Notes under the pieces: generated by a model
Database searches by the model: none
Seen by the model: only the letters and a program-made list of their open reading frames with translations
Told to the model about the DNA's origin: nothing
Source: Bemisia tabaci
Taxonomy: Eukaryota; Arthropoda; Insecta; Hemiptera; Aleyrodidae
Assembly (NCBI RefSeq): GCF_918797505.1
Contig: NC_092794.1
Span: 33,594,122 to 33,658,121, forward strand
DNA: 64,000 nucleotides
Reading direction: 5' to 3'
Position numbers and translations under genes: made by a program
Shown: positions 1 to 11,680 of the stretch, piece after piece
Numbering within the stretch: position 1 is the first letter of the stretch
How the letters are laid out: every line of letters begins with the position of its first letter

Positions 1-63
1 CGATCACCGAAGTTCAGGTACGTCGGGCGTCGTTAGTACTTGGTTGGAGACCGCATGGGAACG
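1..63 (+). pseudogene. 5S rRNA-like segment
   Basis: Starts CGATCACCGAAGTTCAGG and continues GTCGGGCGTCGTTAGTACTT, GGAGACCGCATGGGAAC. These match, in order, 5S rRNA from about nucleotide 40 to about 105, including the internal control region (A box, intermediate element, C box). Several substitutions and the unrelated sequence downstream show it is a 5S-derived repeat head rather than a working 5S gene. Confidence 0.7.
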
Positions 64-1409
64 AGCGTTGTCCACTGAAGATTGTGATAATTACTTGTGA
101 TTGAAAACTCACAGTAGCCCTCCCTGATCGTCAAATAGTGAATTAACATACCTGACGGGGATCGGTAATTAACTTTTTTGCCTCTACAGTATTTTTGGGA
201 GTTTCCACTCCGCTTACGTCGGAGACACTTAGGTCAGTGCCACTTACATCAGAGGCACTTACCTTTGGAACAGACCTAACACTGACGTAGCAGATCAGCG
301 CCCGGCAGCACTGACATCAGTGTTTAGGTCAGTTCCAAAGGCAAGTGCTACTGATCTGAGCACTTGCCATTTTTACCAGGGGAGAAATTCAAAAATTGCT
401 CTCCGCTAACCCAATCAACACGATATAGTGTCGATTGAGCTTTGTCGCCCATTTTTAATAATCGGCCCGCAGAGCAACAGTTCTCCGACCACCTTTTTTC
501 AATCCTATGTCAAACGGCTCAATTTCGCTGCTATTAGGACGGAGGTTTTATGCTTATGTTGTATTTACGTAAGTAATTGGAACTCATATTTTTTTTATTG
601 TGTTCAACATTTTTATCTACTAGACGGCTACTCCCAGAAGATAAGGGGATAAAGGGATAAAGGGGATAAAGGGATAAAGATAAAGGGGGCTACTATATAC
701 GCTTCAACTCACACTGAAAATATTAGATTCATCACAGCGACGAAAACTTGTGTAGAAGCTGGGGGGAAAAACGGTCAATTGCAGATTGGGCCGGTTTTCC
801 GCATAACGCATGTTCTGAAACTACGTATACTGAATAGTATTTGTGCTAAATTTCTACTTTTTTTAAAAATAATAATTCTGTTTATGCATTTTTCTTACAT
901 TAAAATGATTTTTTATTAATTTTTTTAAGTCTAACAACCATTGTTCAGTCCACTTTCACTCCATTAAAGCAATTACTAGAAGGAAGTTATTAGCAACAAG
1001 AATTTCAAAATTACCCTGGTACAAATGGCATAAGTGCCCGAACAGCAACACATGCCTTATGAACAAACCTGAACACTGATGCCAGTGTTCTGAAGCACTG
1101 AAGTTAGTGTTCCCGGGCTCTGATATCAGTACTCCCGGGCACTGATGTCAGTGCCTCCGCGGGCACTGATATGCTAGATCAGTGTTCGGTCTGTTCCCGA
1201 GGCAAGTGCCACTGATGCAAGTGATACTGACCTAAGTGCCGCTGACGTAAGTGGAGTGGGTACTTCTAGGAAGACTGTGGGAAGGAATGATTGAATGAGA
1301 GCTATGATGACAGACACGTTAACTTCACTGTTTGACTACCAGGGAGAGCTGCAGTGAGGAAGGTACCAGTCACGTCGAGTTATTTACACAAATCCATATT
1401 GGCAGCGAC

Positions 1410-1473
1410 CATTCCCAAGCAGTCTCCCATCGAAGTACTAACTATGCTCGACGTAGCTTAACATCGGTGATCG
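1410..1473 (-). pseudogene. 5S rRNA-like segment, inverted copy
   Basis: On the minus strand this reads CGATCACCGATGTTAAGC, then GAGCATAGTTAGTACTTCG, ATGGGAGACTGCTTGGGAA, colinear with the 5S internal promoter region. It is the outer end of the right arm of the element beginning at the window start. Upstream on the same strand (1474-1515) is a short head shared with the 5S-like copy near 27460, containing AGTGGC. Confidence 0.7.
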
Positions 1474-1515
1474 TCCAAGCGACGGAGCCACTGCTCCTCC
1501 TGCGCGTGCGAGAGT

Positions 1516-1674
1516 AACGGGCGTACCCTGGTAGCAGCCTTTATAAAGAAAAACGTAAAAAAAAAGTGTAAAACGAAGTAAAATTTACATGATCATTTTT
1601 GCAAAAAATAGTTGGAGATCAAGATCTTTATGGAGGAGCTGTGCTTGGCCTTGAGGGACGCCTGCCTATGGTCA
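1516..1674. other. Short gap, nothing recognised
   Basis: AT-rich sequence between two elements. No coding or RNA feature seen. Confidence 0.4.
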
Positions 1675-1800
1675 CCCTGCTAAAAATGTTCCATGTGGAT
1701 TCACGTGGAAATGACCCGATTTCCATGTGATTTCATGGAAATCGTCTGACTTCCATGTCCTTCGACATGGAAATCATAACGTTTCCATGAAACTCACATG

Positions 1801-2030
1801 GAAACCAAGTCATTTCCATCAAGCCGTCATGGAAATGAAAACATTTCCTTGTGAGCTCGACATGGAAATCATAACGTTTCCATGCAACTCACACGGAAAC
1901 CAAGTCATTTCCATCAAGTCTTCATGGAAATGAAAATATTTCCTTGTGAGCTCGACATGGAACTCATAACACTTCCATGCAACTCACACGGAAACCAAGT
2001 CATTTCCATCAAGCCTTCATGGAATTGAAA
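1801..2030 (+). repeat. 95-bp tandem repeat of the CATGGAAAT block
   Basis: The phrase GAAACCAAGTCATTTCCATC starts at 1801, 1896 and 1991, giving three units of exactly 95 bp. The repeat lies inside the left subterminal region of the foldback element and explains the overlapping short ORFs there. Confidence 0.85.
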
Positions 2031-3139
2031 ATCCCCTTCTCAGTTCGGCATGGAAATAAAAATTGCGGATTTAAACATGAATTTCGCGGCTTTAAAATCT
2101 TTCAATTTTTGGGCAATTCTAAACTGGACATACGCTCCGACATGCGCAACATGCGAAAATTACACATCGGAGCGTGAGTGTCGCGTTTGAAGCATAACTA
2201 CGATGTTGAAGGCGCTCCGCAAGGTGCGCGCCAAGGAATTATACTCGGTATACGGTTCAAACCAGAGATGCAAGATTTTATATGTAACTTCATAAAATGA
2301 AATTTCGTGAATTCCAATCATTTTTGAAAACTTCTGTGCTATGGGCTCATTATGACATGAAAAGGAAAAATCTTAAGTTTTGGAAGGGGGGGGGGGGAAA
2401 TGAAGGGAAAAAGGAAAAAACCGAAAGAAGAGCTATACCATCATTGTTGCGGGTTGCATTAGCAGTCAAATTTTTTCTTCTCAGGCGTATGTTTAGAAAG
2501 GAGGTGAAGAAGATCCCCATATCAGGGTGATCGAAAAAAGTCTCAATTTTGGTCATCACTTAAGTACTTTTTCATCAGAAGGTAGTGTTTAGCATGTTAT
2601 GTTTTTATCTTCAGTTATTAAATCCTCTAAATTTTTTTGTAAAGAATTTGAAAAGAATTGCTGGAACCAATTTTTTTTAATGATATGATTTCGATCTCAG
2701 CCCCTGAAAATCAAGTACCTGAAATTTTATGAAGCTCAATAATTAAAGAAATGTGCCAAAATGTATGATGGATAAAAGCTTAGTATGTACTTACATCTAC
2801 ACTCAAGTGAAAGCAATGATAAGCACAATAATCTTAAAAAGTACATGGTGTACTCAAAGCTCCCTGATGAAAATTAGGGCCACCCTTTCAGACATACTTT
2901 GTGGGCAGGCCATCTATGACAGCCATGGGAACTTGTTTGACGGGTATATGTCAGTATGTAATTGATATCAGCGCATAGACCTTCTTGGACTTGTAGGATT
3001 TTCTATATCATAGCAGCGTAGCTTTTCAAAGTTCGCATGTTAGCAGTTCCAAACCCACATGTATCTTCCACTAGGCATGTGTAAAGAGAATCTTTCAGCT
3101 AAATATGCATCATGCAAAGTAATAATGGATGACATCTGT

Positions 3140-4083
3140 CATGCAGACATACTCAATAAAATAGAAAATGAACAAACAACACTCACCAACTCGCTCAAGT
3201 CTGTAATCCACTGGGTCAGAAAAATCCACTTGAAGACAATGAATCCAAATTTCCGATTAGAACTGGTGCAGGTACGAAGGAACTTTTGAAAACACGATGA
3301 GTGCATTGTAAAAATATCTAAAGCACTCTTTAACGTAAGAGAAAAATTAGCACCATGATTTACTAGCTGATCAATACAGAACACCACTCTCAGAAAAGCA
3401 CTGACACAACACGATTTTTCAGTTTAGTTTTAGAGGAGAAAGCATTTTTCAAAAGATGCGACATCATAGATCCACAGCTTAAATAATTTCACGATTTACT
3501 ACGATTATTGATGATATTAAGGTAGCCATCGATTCTCTACCCGACGTTCCTTCCACACATGACAGGAAACATCTACAGGCATAGAGCAAATGGCACTGAG
3601 CAGCAATGTACATCTGATAAGGCAAGCTCCTGGAAGTGTCGATCTGCAAAAATACAAAGCGGGAGACAGATCATCAAATTGATCTACCTATGGTTAATGG
3701 CCGTCCTTGGAGACAGACAATAAACTACGTAACAATATATCAACCACCTTTTGATAACAGAACGAATTTAAAATGAGAGCAAGACCCTTCCTTATGGAGG
3801 GAGGGCCAAGAAACATTTAAAAACGGAACATTTTACTACCGACAGGTCTGAGCCACTGAATAAAATACATTCCACCAGTCAATAAAATTTTAAATTTTGA
3901 ATGTTGATGGATAACTTGATTGCCAGTATACATTGAGTTGAAACATCTGATACGTAGAGCGGTTCATTCTTATAGAAGCTTCCGAAGTAGTTCCAGATAG
4001 GTACTTTAAAATTAGACACCGGTCAAATGTAGTACAAGAGAGGAAATGGGTGCAACAAAACTTTAATTGTCCTTGATTCTTTT
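3140..4083. repeat. Left inner arm of foldback element
   Basis: Inverted copy of 5088-6030, matching almost base for base (for example GTCCTTGATTCTTTT near 4069 against AAGAATCAAGGAC near 5089). The arms pair around an axis near 4585. The 4084-5087 spacer holds no recognised feature. Confidence 0.85.
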
Positions 4084-5087
4084 GTGAAAGGTGTGAAAGT
4101 GAAAAATTATTCATTAAATTACTTACTTGAGGTGATATGGTGCGTGATGTGAGAGATAAATATAACCTAACTTTTGTGAAGATGTTCCTAGTTCCTGGAA
4201 TAATCGTTCCTTGCCGATACTTCCAGGGTTGTATTTATTATCTAAATAATTATCAGGCAAATGTTTTCAAAAGGATTAAAATACAAAAACTGGCTTTCTA
4301 TAATCATTATAGCGGCTGATTTTCACTCATTTTCATACGCAACCTCGATAAAAAGGCAAAAGGCGGAACCGCGGAATGGTCCCTCGTCCAACTGTTCCTC
4401 GATGTCCAACTCGCACTCGGAACTCCGGTCCGGACCATTGTTCAATTCAATCCACTCAGCCAGCAGCCAGCCAAGCCATCCATGCCATGCCGTGAATATC
4501 AAAATGAAAACTTAATTTGATCTACTTTTCATGATTCTTAACGAAGAATCGATTGTATTATCGGCGTCTACTTGACTATACTCAGTTTCATCGAACACAG
4601 GTAAATTATCTCTCACTTCTTGACGACGGACACACCTAAGTATGAGCCTGTCACCTTGTACTTACATTACACATTTGTCATGTCAAGCTATACTGATCAA
4701 GTAACTCGAGTTTAATTTTCTTTGCCGATTTACGATTCAGTCGATATGTTCTAACGAGCGAGGTAATTGTGAATTCTATTCTCTTGGTTTGCGAATGCAT
4801 TTACTACCATGTGCTATTCCTAACCGTGGTTACGAAGTTGATCGAAGAGTCTACGTCTAATAAATCTATCCACTCCTTCCGTGGGAAGGGAGATAATCTT
4901 TCATCTATTTAGCATTGAAGGGAAAGACCAGAATCAAGATGGTGGATCTTCTGTTGCACTCACTAAGTGCAAATCTTATTATCCGCGGACTTCATCACAA
5001 GTAGAAACTTCCCAACTCTTGCAGGCGAGTGCTATAGGTAGTCTGTTGGAACATCCTCATACTGCCTGCATTTTCCTTGTGTCTTCG

Positions 5088-6030
5088 AAAGAATCAAGGA
5101 CAATTAAAGTTTTGTTGCACCCATTTCCCCTCTTGTACTACATTTGACCGGTGTCTAATTTTAAAGTACCTATCTGGAACTACTTACAAAAGCTTCTATG
5201 AGAATGAACCGCTCTACGTATCAGATGTTTCAACTCAATGTATACTGGCAATCAAGTTATCCATCAACATTCAAAATTTAAAATTTTATTGATTGGTGGA
5301 ATGTATTTTATTCAGTGGCTCAGACCTGTCGGTAGTAAAATGTTCCGTTTTTAAATGTTTCTTGGCCCTCCCTCCATAAGGAAGGGTCTTGCTCTCATTT
5401 TAAATTCGTTCTGTTATCAAAAGGTGGTTGATATATTGTTACGTAGTTTATTGTCTGTCTCCAAGGACGGCCATTAACCATAGGTAGATCAATTTGATGA
5501 TCTGTCTCCCGCTTTGTATTTTTGCAGATCGACACTTCCAGGAGCTTGCCTTATCAGATGTACATTGCTGCTCAGTGCCATTTGCTCTATGCCTGTAGAT
5601 GTTTCCTGTCATGTGTGGAAGGAACGTCGGGTAGAGAATCGATGGCTACCTTAATATCATCAATAATCGTAGTAAATCGTGAAATTATTTAAGCTGTGGA
5701 TCTATGATGTCGCATCTTTTGAAAAATGCTTTCTCCTCTAAAACTAAACTGAAAAATCGTGTTGTGTCAGTGCTTTTCTGAGAGTGGTGTTCTGTATTGA
5801 TCAGCTAGTAAATCATGGTGCTAATTTTTCTCTTACGTTAAAGAGTGCTTTAGATATTTTTACAATGCACTCATCGTGTTTTCAAAAGTTCCTTCGTACC
5901 TGCACCAGTTCTAATCGGAAATTTGGATTTATTGTCTTCAAGTGGATTTTTCTGACCCAGTGGATTACAGACTTGAGCGAGTTGGTGAGTGTTGTTTGTT
6001 CATTTTCTATTTTACTGAGCATGTCTGCAT
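5088..6030. repeat. Right inner arm of foldback element
   Basis: Reverse complement of 3140-4083. Sequence similarity stops near 6030 at GTCTGCATGGTCC, against GTCTGCATGACAG on the left arm. Confidence 0.85.
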
Positions 6031-6381
6031 GGTCCAAATATCATGTGCTCCCATTGGGACGCTTGTCTCCTTTGTCTTGATTCTAAGATTTATTTAATTT
6101 CCGTGAGCAATTTGGATGGTACTGAAACCTTCTTGTGATCATTTTTATGCAAATGGTTTTCTTTCCATGAAAAATTGTCACGGAAATGATTTCGTTTCCA
6201 TGAAAAATTGTCACGGAAATGATTTCGTTTCCATGAAAAATTTTCATGGAAATAAGCCACATGGAAATCAGCCACACGGAAATCAGCCACATGGAAATAT
6301 TTCCTGTTCCATTTTTCCGTGTCATTTTTTCATGGAAATCAACTTCATGGAAATCATCCACACGGAACATTTTTAGCAGGG

Positions 6382-7329
6382 CATATGTTCGTAATACATT
6401 GATACAGGGTTGCCCTCTCCTCGACTGTTGCCTAACTACTACTAACATGTCCCTGACATGTATTTTTTTTAAAAAAAAGGAGGAAACATGGAATTGCTAT
6501 ATCCCCTCATTTCCGCCAACTTGGCATTGTAATGTCATGGAAAACAACGAAATATTTTCTCTTGAAAACTGTGATTTAGACTTGATAATACATTCTTATG
6601 TTGGCGCATGGCTAATTGACTACAACGACACAATAGGAATAAATCTATGAGTACATACCTATTTAATCCGGTAAAAACTCAGCCGCTTGAGACGCTTACA
6701 AGTGGTACAAACACAGTGTACAAATACAGTGGTACCTATCATACAAATAAAGTGTAGATACCTACAACGCATAGAGGGCAGATGGCATAGGCACCAAAGA
6801 TGTCAGAACAATCACGAATATGTGAGTAGCCATTTGGATTCACTGAGAGGCCTATCTTCGACCATGCTTTCTGATCATTTCTTTGCGATCAGTGTCACTC
6901 CTCAACGAACGTTTTAGTCCAACAACAAATGTAATGACCGAAACATTCAAATTTCACAACCGTGAACAACGAACAGATGGGAGCTTGTTACCTTTCATTG
7001 AAGATTTCAAACATATAGGTATCATTAAATTGCCAAATTGGAACAACATTGCAACCTTTGTGAACATTGCATTCGCGCGTTGAGGGATCCATTGGATCGC
7101 ATTTAGCAAAAAGGAACCAACGCGATTGCAGTGTTGATTAAATGTTTCTCCTTCACAATCGTCAAAATAACATAAAGTTTTTCTTTTCCACCAACAAATT
7201 GAAAATTTTAAAGGAAAATTATCGTGTAAGTTTTAATACTATAGGTACTTACATATGTTGAGTAATAATTTAAAAGAAAAGAAGAAGTTGCACGATTTTG
7301 AAAACACTGTAATCTCGCTGGTTCTTGTT
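6382..7329. other. Gap with no recognised feature
   Basis: About 950 bp between the foldback element and the Gypsy remnant. Only short, non-conserved ORFs; no RNA gene or repeat signature seen. Confidence 0.4.
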
Positions 7330-8320
7330 TGTTAAATGCGATCTAATTAGTCTTTGGTCTTTCCAACAAGAACATTGTTAATCGTCTGCTTTTTGAGGAT
7401 ACTGCATAAGCTAACGTTTGAAGAGGCTTGTGTAATTGTTTCCAATCTGGAAAGTGCTCAGCAATCGTCCGCTCAAATATGAAACCAGTCAGCTGATTCG
7501 GAAGGCTTAGCAGTGTCGCAATCGCAGAAGACTGCCTGTTAGTCCTCGGAAAACCTCGGAAAAGGTCGTCGTCCAAGAGGAGGTCAGCTTCTCGCCACAA
7601 GGGGTCCTCCTGGTCGCAAACCCTGTCGTTGGTCGTCGGCTCGTGGAAAAACATCCTAGGTCACCCTCTGACCACAAAAGTCGTCATACCGTAAGAATAG
7701 GTACATAATCACAAGTATTTCTCTTCGGACCGCAGCAGTTTTTGCTCTGAGTCCTCGCCTCATCACTCTTCGAGGTCAATAAGTAAAAGATCGTCGTCTA
7801 GGTTTAGAAAGAAACATTGTCGTGGTTGTTTTTGCTACCTACGATGATCCTGATAATTGCCCCTCTAAGGCATGGGACTGTTATAATTGTGGTGGCAAAG
7901 GCTACAAATCTCCATTTTGGGATCAACCTCGAGAGACGGAAGATTAATCAAACTCTGTTAAGGAGCGTTGTCAATTAGTTCGGTCGGACATGCCGTCAGA
8001 CCCATTGTTATTTTAATTAGTAGTCAACGGTAAGATGATTTTCTTTGAAGTTGATTCAGGTTCGAGTAGAACTCCGATTCCTGCCGATAGTTCAAGGAGA
8101 AATTCCCAAAACTACATATTTGTTCAAATTCAACAAAAAGTTCTATCCCGTGAATCCCAGTGTCTTGCCCGTCCTAGGCAAAATGCCCGTCAGTGTTGCT
8201 TTTAACAAAAATAGGTAAGTTTAAGTTGGATTTAATCGTTGTACGCAACAACAGTCAGGAGTGTCTCTTTGGTAGAGATTGGCTAACCATTATTTCCCCT
8301 ATATATAGGCTGGAAGGCAA
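7330..8320 (+). pseudogene. Gypsy-type LTR retroelement remnant (gag end + protease)
   Basis: Frame-shifted coding remains can be read in order. A gag tail with FEDTA and LTFEEACVIVSNLESAQ lies at about 7390-7480. A degraded zinc knuckle with CYNCGGKGYKSPFW lies near 7890-7930. An aspartic protease region has LVVNGKMIFFEVDSGSS near 8020-8060 (catalytic DSGS). Then LIVVRNNSQECLFGRDWL near 8230-8290 is the flap-to-integrity block usual before reverse transcriptase in Gypsy elements. Several stops and frameshifts separate these blocks. No LTRs were found, and a MITE begins 40 bp downstream. It is a decayed copy; clade assignment is by motif only. Confidence 0.7.
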
Positions 8321-8362
8321 CTTTAGTCAGTAGGTAGGAAGGTACATAATGTCAATCACATA

Positions 8363-9283
8363 GGGTAGGTGGGGGTAAAAGGCCGCACGGGGAAAAAGGC
8401 CGCACCCGACTTTTTTCCCGAAAATTTTTTAGGTTGGCACCGGGACCGTGTCAGTTATGTTGGTAGTGGTGGTGCTGTTGTGTTGACGAAGTTTTGGACC
8501 GAACGGACGCGTTCCCTCGAAAATATGAGGAGAGTTGATTTTTCGTGAAAAAAAATCGATTTTTCCAGTTTTATTTTGGTGAATTTCAAGTTTTATAATT
8601 GATAGAAAAATTCGGACGAGCTGCAGTTCGAACAATGATAAGGATGGTTTGAATATCCCGCCGTCACTTTTCAGCTAATGGCCTTGTCTTAGAATTTTGA
8701 GGTTATGGTTACCTACGTCATCAAATGGGGCAAAAAGCCGCAGGTCCAATGGGGCAAAAGGCCGCATGCGGTCTTCACTAAAATAGCACTAATACTTAAT
8801 CTATCAACTAATATAACCAATACTAAATCTTTTACTACATATTTCACTAAATATTATTAATAATTACCAAAGATCCTAAAATTTAGGGTAGGTGGAGGCA
8901 AAAGGTCACACTTTTCCGTTGCGGCCGTCTGTCAGCCGCCGTATCGCATGGAAATTCTGGAAATGTGGTAAAATATCAACTATAGACCCCTAGGCATGAA
9001 ATGGCACACTTTCCAGAATTTTGAATGCATTTCAGAAATTTTTACGAACTTTTACGGAAGTGCGGCCTCTTTCCCCATTTTTGGGGCAAAAGGCCGCACT
9101 AACGAAATTTTTGAAAAAAATTCATAAAAAATTCGAAAATGCTTTTAAAATTCTGGAAAGTGTGCCATTTTGTGCCTAAGGGTATTTAGCACATATTTTA
9201 CCACATTCCAGAAATTTTCACGCGATACGGCGGCCTACAGACGGCCGAAACGGAAAAATGCGGCCTTTTACCCCCACCTACCC
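8363..9283. mobile_element. TA-flanked MITE with AAAGGCCGCA word repeats
   Basis: Perfect 25-bp terminal inverted repeats beginning GGGTAGGTGGGGGTAAAAGG. Flanked by TA (8361-8362, 9284-9285), as in Tc1/mariner-like insertion. The word GGGGCAAAAGGCCGCA or its complement recurs inside (about 8390, 8728, 8750, 9055, 9083). The right 400 bp (8885-9283) is itself a near-perfect palindrome (axis ~9080) that starts with a second terminus-like GGGTAGGTGGAGGCAAAAGG. No ORF for a transposase; non-autonomous. Confidence 0.85.
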
Positions 9284-9285
9284 TA

Positions 9286-9691
9286 AACAGCAAGCACGTG
9301 TTTTATGATAATACAGAAAAAATTAACTCTAGTAGGTATTCAACAAGGTAAACAAGTTTCTTATGGTAATACAAACAAAATCAACCCCACTAGTCAAAAA
9401 AGTCGGAATGCTCCTGTTATGGAGTTGGTGCTGTACCGAGTCCTTTAATGAGGGTTAATCTACAGCGTTGATGAGCGTTAGTTCTGAAAAAATCCATGAC
9501 GCCTTCTTTAAGTATTTGGCTGCTTTTCTTTCGCAGAGGAATTAGTAGGTACATTTAAAGTTGTGGGATGACGGGAGTGAGAAAACAGTGTTAGTTGGTT
9601 CGCAACTGTTGGATATTGCTTATAGGATCCAGCAAAATGCATGATAATATTCTCTCGTTACGTCAAGTTTAAAGAAGACAAATGAATCGGC
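9286..9691. other. Gap with no recognised feature
   Basis: About 400 bp with no ORF, RNA gene or clear repeat. Confidence 0.35.
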
Positions 9692-10105
9692 TCATGCGAA
9701 AACCGCTAATGTCCATTTTCTTCTTATTTTGAGTAAACTGCGAAAAACTGTAGAAGCCTTTTAAATGCGGGATTAAAAAATGTTCAGAAGTTTATTATTA
9801 CAAGAGTAGATTGTCCCTAAAAGAAAAGGATCCCTAACAGTCTCCAGCTCCTCTTCTGTCTGGGATGAAGTAATTAAAAAGAAAGGAATAAGGACATTAG
9901 CGGTTTTCGCATGATACTTAAAAATCGCCGAGTTTTGGAGCCGTTTGATATTTTCAAAATTCATTCTAAAGATGTTAAAGCGGTACCTAGATAATCATTT
10001 ACATAAAGTTAAAAAAATAAAATTTCGGACAATTGCGGTACTTAGAATAAGTTTCATCACAAAACTCCCAGCAATAAACTGCGGACATTAGCGGTTTTCG
10101 CATGA
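9692..10105. repeat. Three copies of a perfect 23-bp motif
   Basis: A 23-bp motif containing GGACATTAGCGGTTTTCGC is present at 9892-9914 and 10083-10105 (plus) and 9692-9714 (minus), without mismatches. The first two form an inverted pair about 180 bp apart. These could be termini of a small transposon, but no target duplication is obvious. Confidence 0.7.
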
Positions 10106-10139
10106 TTTGTGCGTGGACGGTTCTCAAAAATCGAAAACG

Positions 10140-11110
10140 CATATTTTTCAGTATGCCTTTCGGGCAAAGTAAGGTAGTCCTTACGTATTTTGAGACGCTG
10201 AATCCGAATATGACCTTCGTTTTTTTCGATCACCCTCCAATTTTCCGAAAAAGCCGATTTTACTCGGGAAAATGACCATTTTTGGGCATTTTCGGTGTTT
10301 TTCCCGACTGTTCCCCTGCAGAATGAAGGTAAAATTTTTCGTAGCTACGAGATTCAATTAAGCAGATGTCTTTTTAACTGATGAGTCCGGAAATGACCTT
10401 AATTTTTCCCGTTCACCTCTCAGTTTTCCGGGAAAGCAATTTTTTCTCGAGAAAATGAGCAAATCCGACGTATATTTGTCGTACATGCAATTCATTTTTA
10501 TAAATTTTCCTGGACCCTTGGTAGTATGTTACTTGTGTATTTTGAGCTGTTAAATCCGAATATGACCTTGGTTTCTTTCCATCACACTTCAGATATCCGG
10601 TAAAGCCGAGTTTTCCGAGCCTAAAATTGTGTATTGTAAAAGCTTTGTCGGATCGAAGTGTACCTATTCAAAATTCATTGTATAAATGTCTCCGATTTGT
10701 GATACATCGATTCCTTTGTATTTTGATCTGTTGAATTCGAATATGATCTCAGATTTTTCCGATCACCCATCATTTTTCCTGAAAAGTCGCTTTTCCTAAG
10801 AAAACGCTCTTTTCAGATATTTTTGCGATGATTTTTCTGTTCTAAGGAGTTTCAGGCATTTTCCGAGATCCTCTTCAGGTCTCTCAGGCTGTATCAAGAG
10901 GCACTGAACTCGAATTTGACCTTCTCTCATCTTTGACACCCCCCCCCCCGTTTTCTAGAAGGTCCGATTTTTCCGGGCCAAAAGCTTTTCCGGCCTGTTC
11001 CCACTTCCAGGGAAATTCAAAACATTTTCCGCATGTGTGATACATCGATTCTCATGTAATTTGAGCTGACAAACCCGAATATGACCAAAGAAATTTGTTA
11101 TCACCCACCG
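10140..11110. repeat. Diverged ~180-bp tandem repeat
   Basis: The phrase GTATTTTGAGCTGTTAAATC...GAATATGACCTT recurs in degenerate form near 10178, 10370, 10537, 10718, 10893 and 11055, spaced about 160-190 bp. Each copy is followed by TTTTCCGAAAAAGCCGATTTT-like text. No coding potential. Confidence 0.7.
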
Positions 11111-11613
11111 GAGATCTTCTGATTCTGATTTCCTATGGGAAATGGGATAGCCTCTTTAGGAAGCCTTTTTTTCAATGCAGATATTCCACCAGCTGACCGT
11201 GCGTTGCGCTCTTACGACCAAGGTTACTACATTCACTTCATTCATAACCCTGAGGTTTAACTTTTTGCTCAGAATTCAATTGCTCTGCACTTGGTATTTT
11301 GATTTCTTGGTGTTTATCCGCTTCATCGCGTCCTTCTGTGGACGGGACTGCTCACGTTTCTTGAATACTTGCAGCTAAGAAGTTTTTTTCTTGCATGTTT
11401 TAGTTTCATTTTCCCCAATTTTAAATTATGCCTCGGAGACTTAAATTATACTTTTGTTACTCTCCCTTCTTGAGTTCCAATTTAGAGTATTTTTTTTCTT
11501 ATGTTCTTGTCTCTCTCTTCCGGAAAGTCACAGTTGTGTTTCGTCTTGTCTTCTTTCCTTACTTTCTACCAACAGCTTTTTCAAGTTATTTGACATTCCC
11601 TCTCGTTTGAAAT
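11111..11613. other. Gap with no recognised feature
   Basis: T-rich sequence with short ORFs of low complexity. No recognised protein or RNA. Confidence 0.35.
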
Positions 11614-11680
11614 GGACCAGTGCTGCAGTCTTATAGTCATTATGATATGAAATATTTTCGTCTCTCGGGTCATAATAATG

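Larger units (their letters stand above)
1..1515. mobile_element. Element with 5S-rRNA-like inverted arms (left end cut by window)
   Basis: Two arms of about 390 bp (1-390 and about 1065-1515) are imperfect inverted copies. Each outer part resembles the 3' half of 5S rRNA (1-63 plus, 1410-1473 minus), followed inward by matching sequence (CTCCCTG...GTCAAA...AGTGAA) and then a block rich in the word CACTGAnnTCAGTG / ACTTAGGTCAGTGCC (200-385 and 1065-1260). The 670-bp centre (391-1064) has no coding sequence; it holds a short GATAAAGGG repeat at 640-690 and is otherwise AT-rich. It is either two head-out 5S-derived SINEs or one foldback transposon with 5S-derived termini. The left boundary lies outside the window, so no target duplication can be seen. 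Confidence 0.6.
1675..6381. mobile_element. Foldback-type element, CCCTGCTAAAAATG termini
   Basis: Starts CCCTGCTAAAAATGTTCC at 1675 and ends with its reverse complement GGAACATTTTTAGCAGGG at 6381. Both ends are flanked by CA (1673-1674, 6382-6383), a possible 2-bp target duplication. The word CATGGAAATC / GATTTCCATG is repeated many times at both ends (1690-2060, 6165-6365). Inside, 3140-4083 and 5088-6030 are ~940-bp inverted arms (axis ~4585) around a 1-kb unique spacer. No transposase is visible, so it is probably non-autonomous. Superfamily is uncertain. Short ORFs in the arms are duplicates of one another and look non-coding. Confidence 0.75.

Noticed and set aside
1..63. Functional 5S rRNA gene
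   Set aside because: Substitutions and loss of the flanking 5S halves; sequence continues into repeat.
3139..3387. Conserved gene suggested by identical ORFs at 3139-3387 and 5784-6080
   Set aside because: They are the two arms of one inverted repeat; duplication explains the identity.
6083..6650. Overlapping ORFs in the CATGGAAAT region
   Set aside because: Generated by short repeats at the foldback element end, on both strands.
7343..7654. 103-codon minus ORF
   Set aside because: Antisense to the Gypsy gag remnant, which has recognisable motifs on the plus strand.
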